DNA of 5,453 bases. Origin: Kiritimatiellia bacterium. Its GTDB lineage: Bacteria > Verrucomicrobiota > Kiritimatiellia > RFP12 > UBA1067. The stretch is from NCBI GenBank assembly GCA_024405255.1, contig JAKSOY010000274.1:1-5453 (forward strand). The letters run 5' to 3'. Below the pieces are notes generated by a model that was given only the letters and a program-made list of their open reading frames with translations, was not told the origin of the DNA and did not search any database. A program made the translations under genes and the position numbers. Below are positions 1-5,453 of this stretch, one piece after another. How positions within the stretch are numbered: the stretch's first letter is position 1; every line of letters begins with the position of its first letter.

Positions 1-2177
1 GGCTTCACTTCGCGGATTGTCTTCACGACCTGCTTCGTAAACTTTGTGAAGGAGTCGAAAAACGAGTTCCGCAGCTTCGGCCCAAAGTAGAAGTTGTTCG
101 GCTCGTTCCAGATCTCATAATACTCGACATCCTTTCCCTCATGCGTAACGACATAGCGCACCCAGTTGCAAAAGGCGTCAAAGTCAAGCATCTTGCCATA
201 AAGAGGATTGAGGCTGTTCAGGATAAGGTTCATCTCAATGCCCAAGGAGTGCATCTTGTCAATCGTCTCGCGGAAACCTCGCGGACACTGGTAGACGCCC
301 TTCTCCTTCTCCCAGCCGCTCCATCCCGGAATGTCGTTGCGAACCGTACCCAGCCCAGCCTTTGCAATGAGCTCATAGCGCCGCGTATCCGTGCTCCAGC
401 CATGAACGCCCGTACCCGCCCACGTGACCGGCTTAGATTCACCCGTCAGCCGCGCAAACCACGTCTCACCCAGTTTCTTCTCTCCAACCTGATCCCTTCC
501 CCAGAATGTCACACGGAATGCGCCGAACTGTCCCTTAAGCTCGTCCGCCGTCAGCGTGATATCGCCCGAACACTTCTTCACCAGTACTTCCTTGTCCTGC
601 CAGTCCGTGACCACCGCCTTCTCAAGTCTCATCGTAGGTTCCGCACCGTCCGTCCGCAACGATTTGAGACTGGCCTTGACCGCAATCACCTCGTCCGGCA
701 GATAAACCTGTCCGAAGCGGGACGCCCCGCATGAAAACGCCCAGTCCTTTTGACTGACGCGGTTCGTCGTCGCAAGAACGAGGTCTTTCATCTCGACATA
801 CCCCTTCAATTTGCGCTGATGCGGCTCAACGAGAATTTCCGCAGAAATCGGCCACTTGACCGTCGCGCGATCGACCTTGTTCGTCGACTTGCCGCGACAC
901 CAGCCCAACCGCCGCAAATCATGCGTCACTGCTTGCCAGCCACCCATCGATGCCAGAGTTGGTTTCGCAATCAAATAAACATCCCCCTTCGCGTCAGAAG
1001 CCCGAATCCAGAAATTTGCCTTCTCAGAGCACATCAAACGGCATTGGCAGGAGACACTTCGCGCACCCTCATAAATCTGCCCAAGACGCATCGTCACATA
1101 ATTTCCACCTTTCGTGAAGTCGAAATTAAAACGCACCACATCGTTCGTACGCAGAAGTCCCGCAATGGCGCCGGGAAACTCCCCACCCAGACCGATCCCC
1201 ATTTTCGCCTCGTCGAACCCATTAAATCCAAGCCTCTGAACACCTTCCGACGCAGCGTCCCGCATCTTTGGCATCTCACCGCCAACAGCCGCCATCGCAA
1301 CTTCCTTCATCAGCGCGACCTTTTCCGGCGCAATCCACGTTGGCGCATAATCACATTTGCGCACATCGACGCCGAACAACTTGGCCGTCCACACAAGCGC
1401 CTGGAGATAATGGCCGTCCCCATTAAGATGAATCGTATCGCCCTTGTAGACGTAAGAACCATCATCCTTTTTCTTGAATGACGAACTGGACCCGCAGACA
1501 TCACCCCCTATGGAATTTTCGGTGGGTTTAACCGGCAGTTTCTGACGAAAAAGTTGAATCGCCGTGCCCGTTGGAATGACGCGCTGGTTATTCGCGGCAG
1601 CAGCATCCGCGTACGCGCGATGCAAACGGGCGTACATCTCGTCCCGGTCGATCTTCCACCGCTTGAAGTTCGGATCCCACGGCAAATAGCTCCACGTCTC
1701 CTGCCAGACGAACTCTGCGTCGGGTAGTTGAGCTCGAATCGCCTCCTGAAGCCTCTCCGCGTAGGGATGGTAGCTATTGGCGATCCAGGAAAGTCCGGAA
1801 GCCTGCTGGAATGTGACGACATCCCATTTGGCAAGCGATACCGCCGTCCGCAGGTTCATCTTCTCGTGCCGAACCTTCTTCCCGTTCACATGAAGATCGA
1901 ACACATACGGCTTAAAATTCGCGTTCGTCGAAGCGACCCAGTTCGCCCAGTGCTTCTCCAACGGACATCCACCGATGTAGAGGGAGCCAAGCTCCAAATT
2001 GAGTCCCAGCGACTTCGCGATCTGCGGCATCTGGCTCCCGACGCAAATGGAGAAGCTGTTGCCAATCATCAGCACCTTGAGAGAGTCCGGCTTTTTCGCC
2101 GTCTCATCCGCAGCGACTTCCCCGAACGCCACGACCGCGCACAGCGCACCGGCAACCATCAATCCTATTTTCTTCAT
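1..2177 (-). CDS. Secreted fusion: DUF4886-type SGNH hydrolase plus GH39-like clan GH-A glycoside hydrolase (3' end outside window)
   Basis: The frame is open from ATG 2177 to the left edge (725 complete codons, no stop). It starts with a Sec leader (MKKIGLMVAGALC..., cleavage near G19 or A23). Residues about 32-275 match DUF4886/SGNH hydrolases: VLMIGNSFS (35-43, predicted nucleophile S41), SLYIGGCPLEKHW (65-77), FQQASGLS (123-130) and the D247-x-x-H250 pair in GDTIHLN. Such enzymes are usually esterases, often deacetylases, but DUF4886 substrates are poorly known. Residues about 310-470 look like a carbohydrate-binding-type beta-sandwich (GGNYVTMRLG, GYVEMKDLVL), and about 480-580 like a second beta domain. 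From about 585 a clan GH-A barrel begins (TVRNDIPGWSGWEKEKGVY, 611-629), with the acid/base E692 in YEIWNEPNN (687-695), closest to GH39. The nucleophile and barrel end lie outside the window. It probably removes ester groups and cleaves glycan in one polypeptide. The start could instead be 2192 or 2207. Module identities are confident; the substrate is unknown. Confidence 0.85.
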   Translation of the reverse strand, partial: MKKIGLMVAGALCAVVAFGEVAADETAKKPDSLKVLMIGNSFSICVGSQMPQIAKSLGLNLELGSLYIGGCPLEKHWANWVASTNANFKPYVFDLHVNGKKVRHEKMNLRTAVSLAKWDVVTFQQASGLSWIANSYHPYAERLQEAIRAQLPDAEFVWQETWSYLPWDPNFKRWKIDRDEMYARLHRAYADAAAANNQRVIPTGTAIQLFRQKLPVKPTENSIGGDVCGSSSSFKKKDDGSYVYKGDTIHLNGDGHYLQALVWTAKLFGVDVRKCDYAPTWIAPEKVALMKEVAMAAVGGEMPKMRDAASEGVQRLGFNGFDEAKMGIGLGGEFPGAIAGLLRTNDVVRFNFDFTKGGNYVTMRLGQIYEGARSVSCQCRLMCSEKANFWIRASDAKGDVYLIAKPTLASMGGWQAVTHDLRRLGWCRGKSTNKVDRATVKWPISAEILVEPHQRKLKGYVEMKDLVLATTNRVSQKDWAFSCGASRFGQVYLPDEVIAVKASLKSLRTDGAEPTMRLEKAVVTDWQDKEVLVKKCSGDITLTADELKGQFGAFRVTFWGRDQVGEKKLGETWFARLTGESKPVTWAGTGVHGWSTDTRRYELIAKAGLGTVRNDIPGWSGWEKEKGVYQCPRGFRETIDKMHSLGIEMNLILNSLNPLYGKMLDFDAFCNWVRYVVTHEGKDVEYYEIWNEPNNFYFGPKLRNSFFDSFTKFTKQVVKTIREVK

Positions 2178-2213
2178 CGTTATTTCTTTCATCAAGTCGT
2201 TTCGCATCAGTCT
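2178..2213 (-). promoter_or_regulatory. 36-base intergenic leader with two extra in-frame ATGs and weak ribosome binding site
   Basis: Between the TGA of the GH42-like gene and the chosen start at 2177 there are two further ATGs in the same frame, at 2207 and 2192. None of the three has a strong Shine-Dalgarno: GAAAG lies about 9 bases ahead of 2177, and GTGAAG overlaps the upstream stop ahead of 2207. Using 2207 or 2192 would add 10 or 5 residues (MRNDLMKEIT) before the leader. No terminator-like hairpin fits here, which supports read-through from the upstream gene. Translational coupling to the upstream stop is possible for the 2207 start. Confidence 0.45.
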
Positions 2214-4370
2214 TCACTTGTGATACTCCACGAACAGCGGCATCAAAGGCGCGAGCTTGAAGCGCTTCGTTACCTTCTTGCCGGAAATGAGATCGACGCC
2301 CTCGGACGGAAGCTCGATCTCCACCGGACCTCTCACCTGATTGCAAATTGACAGGCGGCAGACGCCATCCTTCTCATATCCGTGCGTCTCGACACCGTAA
2401 ACGGGCCGGACGAGCCGAGGGCGACGCGGCAGATTCCACTTCCCGCATTCCGCGACGAGAAGATCGAAGATCGCATGGTCCTTCCCCTCCACGCGACTCG
2501 GCCACGGCGTCTCGCCGCGCGGACGCCCGAAGTCGTCAAATGCAAGCGTATCGCCGACGGCGAGAATCGACACGCCTTCGCGCTCCAGTTTCTTAAGCGC
2601 CGCCACCGACTCGTCCGGCAAATGCGTGACCCCCGACAAGATGACAACCCGCACCGAGCGCAGGGAGCGGCACTTCACATCATCTTTTAAATACCTTGCA
2701 AGCGCCTCCTCGTTGACGAAGCCGACCGGCTCGCCCAGGAAAGACGCCGGAATATAGGCATTGCGATGGCCGTTCCCAAGGACCTTCGACGAAAGCGACC
2801 ACATGAGAACGACGGTCGGTTCCTCCTCCTGAATCGGCACAAGTTCGTCCGAGAACCGCTGGAGATCAAGCGAACAGCGCCCCAGCATCTCCAGAATCTC
2901 CGGGCGTTCCGGTGCAAGTCCATTGAACACCTTGTCTTTAGGCGTACCACGCTCCCACGACCATTGCGCCGTCGCCCGCTGTCCGTGAATCGCATCCTGC
3001 CACAACGCGGAATAGACATACTCCTTCGGGATGCCGTACCCGGCGCAGTTGTCCTGAATGATGTGGTTCTCCGTATTAATCATCGGCTTGTCGGCGAAGC
3101 TGCGAATGAAATCATACCCCCTCTGGCTTCGTTCCCAATCACTTGTCCATTCTCTCTGGAGGCAATAGCAATGAACCCCATCATGATCAAGAAGATCAAA
3201 AATCTCAGCAAAACGCGCCGCATCCAGCGACCAAAAGAAACACTCTCCAAATCCTCCAAGCGACACATCAACCGTCGTCTTCGAATGAAGCGGCACATTC
3301 GGCGCGACATCCCGCACGGCCTTCGCCAATGTCGCATGGAAATCTGCGAATGCCCTGCGGTTACAACGCACAAACTCCAGCCCCAACGGGCTCTTCGGCA
3401 ATTTTGGAAACGCCGGCATCGGCACGGCGGCGAAATCCGTGAAGTTGGTCTGCCACAGCTCGCTCATCTTCGCGGTCGTTCCATAGCGCTCGGCAAGATA
3501 CCCCTCCCAGATCGCCTTCATGTGCGAACACTTCGAGACATCCTGACTGCCCGGCTCGTTCGTGAGGCAATACGAGGCAAGCGCCGGATGGTCCTTCGTA
3601 AGTTTAGCCGCCTGACGCTGGAAGTTCGTGATGACACCGACCATATAGGGATCATGCACACAGAATCCCATGAAGTGGTTGCGACAGACCTTTGAATCGG
3701 GACTGTTCGCCTTCGCCCATCCCGCCATGTAATGCGAGCAAAGGTGCAGGTCGATCTTCGTGTCCGCCTTCTGTGCGCGATCCGCCACGGAAAAAAAGCC
3801 ATCAAAGGCATTCGTATCGACGACATCCGGCTTCGGGAAGAAACGCCTAAGGCCCACTTCCATCTGCAAGTAGTTGTGTCCCATTCGGTTGAGCAGCTCA
3901 AGGTCGCGCTGTGCTCCGCCGAAGTGTCCCCAGCCGTTCAGCATCACGGGCTTGTCGTGCTCAATGCGTCCGTCCGGCCATTCGCGGTCGCCATAGAGAA
4001 TCGGTCCGCGAATCTTCACGGGGCCCGACTTGAAGCGTGGCACGGCGATGTCCTTCTCATCCCCCGCCTCGATCCGCTTCGCCTTCGCGAGCGCCCGCGG
4101 CAGGATCTTCGAGACCTCCTTCATGCCCCGGATAACGCGATTGGTATAACCCGCAGACAGGTCTTTCGACATCGCATCAAGCGAATAGCGCACAACCTCG
4201 TAGGACATGCGTGAATACTGTCCGCCGCCCTTCGCCTCCAGCCGTTCGACGATCTTGCCGAGTTCCTCGCAATCCTGTCGCGCGGCAAAGAGGTTGCCCT
4301 CCACCACAACAGCCCCGCCGAAAACGGGTGTGCAGAGCGCCCAAAACGCCACTAAGCCTATTCTCTTCAT
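2214..4370 (-). CDS. Secreted clan GH-A glycoside hydrolase, GH42 (beta-galactosidase)-like
   Basis: A 718-residue exported enzyme predicted to hydrolyse glycosidic bonds by the retaining mechanism of clan GH-A. The start at 4370 has a good Shine-Dalgarno and gives a Sec leader (MKRIGLVAFWALC..., cleavage near residues 18-20, no proper lipobox). Residues about 24-105 are helical and charged. The barrel begins near 122-150 (RGPILYGD, then LNGWGHFGG). E272 in CLTNEPGS is the likely acid/base and E434 in MINTENH the likely nucleophile, 162 residues apart. WQDAIHGQRATAQWSWERG (457-475) resembles the GH42 segment at the end of the barrel. Residues about 515-612 look like the Rossmann-type GH42 trimerisation domain (VVILSG, then LKKLEREGVSILAVGD). 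A small C-terminal beta domain (about 655-718, GVDLISGKKV) follows. It is similar in size to GH42 enzymes. The exact family and substrate are uncertain, and another GH-A family is possible. It sits between the symporter and the SGNH-GH fusion gene in one operon. Confidence 0.85.
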   Translation of the reverse strand: MKRIGLVAFWALCTPVFGGAVVVEGNLFAARQDCEELGKIVERLEAKGGGQYSRMSYEVVRYSLDAMSKDLSAGYTNRVIRGMKEVSKILPRALAKAKRIEAGDEKDIAVPRFKSGPVKIRGPILYGDREWPDGRIEHDKPVMLNGWGHFGGAQRDLELLNRMGHNYLQMEVGLRRFFPKPDVVDTNAFDGFFSVADRAQKADTKIDLHLCSHYMAGWAKANSPDSKVCRNHFMGFCVHDPYMVGVITNFQRQAAKLTKDHPALASYCLTNEPGSQDVSKCSHMKAIWEGYLAERYGTTAKMSELWQTNFTDFAAVPMPAFPKLPKSPLGLEFVRCNRRAFADFHATLAKAVRDVAPNVPLHSKTTVDVSLGGFGECFFWSLDAARFAEIFDLLDHDGVHCYCLQREWTSDWERSQRGYDFIRSFADKPMINTENHIIQDNCAGYGIPKEYVYSALWQDAIHGQRATAQWSWERGTPKDKVFNGLAPERPEILEMLGRCSLDLQRFSDELVPIQEEEPTVVLMWSLSSKVLGNGHRNAYIPASFLGEPVGFVNEEALARYLKDDVKCRSLRSVRVVILSGVTHLPDESVAALKKLEREGVSILAVGDTLAFDDFGRPRGETPWPSRVEGKDHAIFDLLVAECGKWNLPRRPRLVRPVYGVETHGYEKDGVCRLSICNQVRGPVEIELPSEGVDLISGKKVTKRFKLAPLMPLFVEYHK

Positions 4371-4373
4371 CTG

Positions 4374-4380
4374 TTCCTTT
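4374..4380 (-). promoter_or_regulatory. Ribosome binding site of the GH42-like gene
   Basis: Read on the minus strand, the 16-base gap after the symporter stop contains AAAGGAA, four bases or so ahead of the ATG at 4370. This purine-rich Shine-Dalgarno-like stretch decides the start. The frame itself extends upstream to an ATG at 4463, but that would overlap the symporter by about 77 bases and place 31 charged residues in front of an obvious signal peptide. Confidence 0.7.
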
Positions 4381-4386
4381 CGTTCA

Positions 4387-5453
4387 TTAAATCGTTTTAC
4401 AACCGACCCGTCGGCTCGTTCGACCAAAAACCCGTTCGCAGACAAGCGCAATCGCACCATCACCAGTCACATTCGCCGCCGGACCATAACCGTCTAGCGC
4501 CATATAAAACGTCATCATAACGGCGACCTGCTCTGCCGTCAGTCCAAGAACAGACTCGACAAATCCAACCGAAGCCATCAGAACTCCACACATGACACCA
4601 GGAGCGGCGACTGCGGCGATGGCAAAGAGGCAGGTGAAGTGCAAGATCTGCGGAAACCCAATATCCAATCCATAAATGATAACAACGGCCAATGTGCTTG
4701 CAATCATCTTGATGGCGCTGCCGACCATATGCACGTTCGCACAGAGCGGGACAACGAAATTGCGGACATCCTTCGAAATCCCGTTCTTCTCGCAGCACTC
4801 GAGCGTCACGGGAATGACGGCGGAAGATGACGCGATTGAAAGCGCCGTCAGGTAGGCGGGCCCCATGTTCCAGAGGCACACGAAAGGATTGCGACGGGCG
4901 ACGAACCCAGCCAGCGCATACAGGATGACGAGAAACACAATAGTCAGCGCCCATCCCGTGCCGATCACCTTGACCATCGTCCCCGCCATCGCACCAATCC
5001 TTCCGGATGCCGTCATCTCGCAGATCATCGTCAGGATATAGATCGGAAGCCCCGGAATAATTACCTTCGTGATCGTCAGCTTGACAATCTCCCCGAACTC
5101 CTCGAACCAATGCTTCATCGCCGCAGAACCGGTGACGACCACTCCGACGCCGATCATAAATGCAAGCGCAAGGGCCGTCAGAACATCGCACAAGGGAGGA
5201 ATTTTCAAATCAACATAGGGCAATATCTCCGCGCCCTTCCCAACGGCGGCGACCGCGCCCTTCGCGACATAGTGCGGTAACATCCAGCTGGCCGAAAAAT
5301 ACGCGAACAACGAAGCCGCACAAGTCGAAAGATACGAGAACACCATAACCATCAACAGAAACTTCCCCGCACCTTTTCCCGCATTCGCAATCGCCGGGGT
5401 CACCAAGCCAAGGATCAGCAGCGGCACGATGAACTTGAGGGCTTGCGCGAAGA
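4387..5453 (-). CDS. DAACS-family sodium:amino acid/dicarboxylate symporter, SstT-like (5' end outside window)
   Basis: This is an inner-membrane secondary transporter of the dicarboxylate/amino acid:cation symporter family. The reading frame stays open to the right edge. The visible part is 354 residues, ends at TAA (4389-4387), and probably lacks about 40-55 N-terminal residues including the first membrane helix. A GTG at 5427 lies inside the conserved helix 2 region (KFIVPLLILGL), so it is not taken as the start. In fragment numbering, hairpin HP1 has the serine triplet S208-S210 followed by AVIPV. TM7 reads PLCANVHMVGSA (235-246), close to the SstT form and unlike the classic NMDGT. HP2 is about 279-304. 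TM8 ends with D320 and the ANVTGD block (326-331). By alignment to GltPh from memory, D394, N401 and D405 are kept, whereas R397 is G323, N310 is H241 and D312 is V243. The family call is firm; the substrate is unknown, with a neutral amino acid favoured. The next gene starts 16 bases downstream. Confidence 0.93.
   Translation of the reverse strand, partial: FAQALKFIVPLLILGLVTPAIANAGKGAGKFLLMVMVFSYLSTCAASLFAYFSASWMLPHYVAKGAVAAVGKGAEILPYVDLKIPPLCDVLTALALAFMIGVGVVVTGSAAMKHWFEEFGEIVKLTITKVIIPGLPIYILTMICEMTASGRIGAMAGTMVKVIGTGWALTIVFLVILYALAGFVARRNPFVCLWNMGPAYLTALSIASSSAVIPVTLECCEKNGISKDVRNFVVPLCANVHMVGSAIKMIASTLAVVIIYGLDIGFPQILHFTCLFAIAAVAAPGVMCGVLMASVGFVESVLGLTAEQVAVMMTFYMALDGYGPAANVTGDGAIALVCERVFGRTSRRVGCKTI

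Noticed and set aside
750..1481. Plus-strand open frames at 141-734, 750-1481 and 1728-2351 opposite the fusion gene
   Set aside because: All lie antisense to the continuous SGNH-GH frame, have biased low-information translations and match no known protein family that I recognise.
2766..3695. Long plus-strand open frame (309 codons) opposite the GH42-like gene
   Set aside because: It is antisense to a gene with clear catalytic motifs, a signal peptide and a ribosome binding site. Its translation is arginine-, histidine- and proline-rich without recognisable domains, as expected of a shadow frame in GC-rich DNA.
4321..4370. Lipoprotein signal (Cys13) in the two exported enzymes
   Set aside because: Both leaders have Cys13, but the preceding residues (WALC and GALC) place Leu at -1, which does not fit the lipobox requirement for Gly/Ala/Ser at that position. 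Ordinary signal peptidase I cleavage is more likely.
4371..4463. Upstream ATG at 4463 as start of the GH42-like gene
   Set aside because: It would overlap the end of the symporter and bury the signal peptide behind 31 charged residues. The ATG at 4370 has a good Shine-Dalgarno and begins the leader directly.
4460..5191. Alternative 243-codon minus-strand frame within the symporter
   Set aside because: It is out of frame with the symporter, whose membrane helices and ANVTGD motif are unmistakable. Its translation is cysteine- and arginine-rich and lacks any domain.

Overview
The window is almost entirely coding. It reads as one co-directional operon segment on the minus strand, transcribed from right to left. 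Three genes are present: (1) the C-terminal part of a sodium-coupled DAACS/SstT-like symporter (right edge to 4387); (2) a complete secreted 718-residue GH42-like clan GH-A glycoside hydrolase (4370 to 2214); (3) a long secreted protein, open at the left edge (2177 to 1), that joins a DUF4886-type SGNH hydrolase, a beta-rich middle section and a clan GH-A, GH39-like glycoside hydrolase domain. The gaps are 16 and 36 bases, with no room for a terminator or a separate strong promoter, so co-transcription is likely. No RNA gene, mobile element, CRISPR array or convincing repeat was seen.

Organism: the sequence is moderately GC-rich (judged by eye). Large exported glycoside hydrolases with DUF4886/SGNH modules packed into an operon suggest a polysaccharide- or glycoprotein-degrading bacterium. 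The PVC group (Kiritimatiellota, Verrucomicrobiota, Lentisphaerota) is my best guess, possibly from a gut or sediment. This is inference from protein style only; no taxonomic marker is present and Bacteroidota or Planctomycetota cannot be excluded.

How the genes may work together: both enzymes carry Sec-type leader peptides, so a glycan or glycoconjugate is probably attacked outside the cytoplasm. The SGNH module may strip ester (for example acetyl) groups while the GH-A domains cut glycosidic bonds. The symporter would import a small product. DAACS transporters normally carry amino acids or dicarboxylates rather than sugars. In this one the Asp and Asn that hold the amino acid backbone are kept, but the Arg that reads an acidic side chain is Gly. 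This suggests a neutral small amino acid, and makes a glycopeptide (for example O-linked Ser/Thr glycan) target worth considering. The substrate is not determined by the sequence.

The most noteworthy items are the esterase-like/GH fusion, the unusual substrate and sodium-site residues of the symporter, its pairing with glycosidases, and the near-matching leader peptides on the two exported enzymes.
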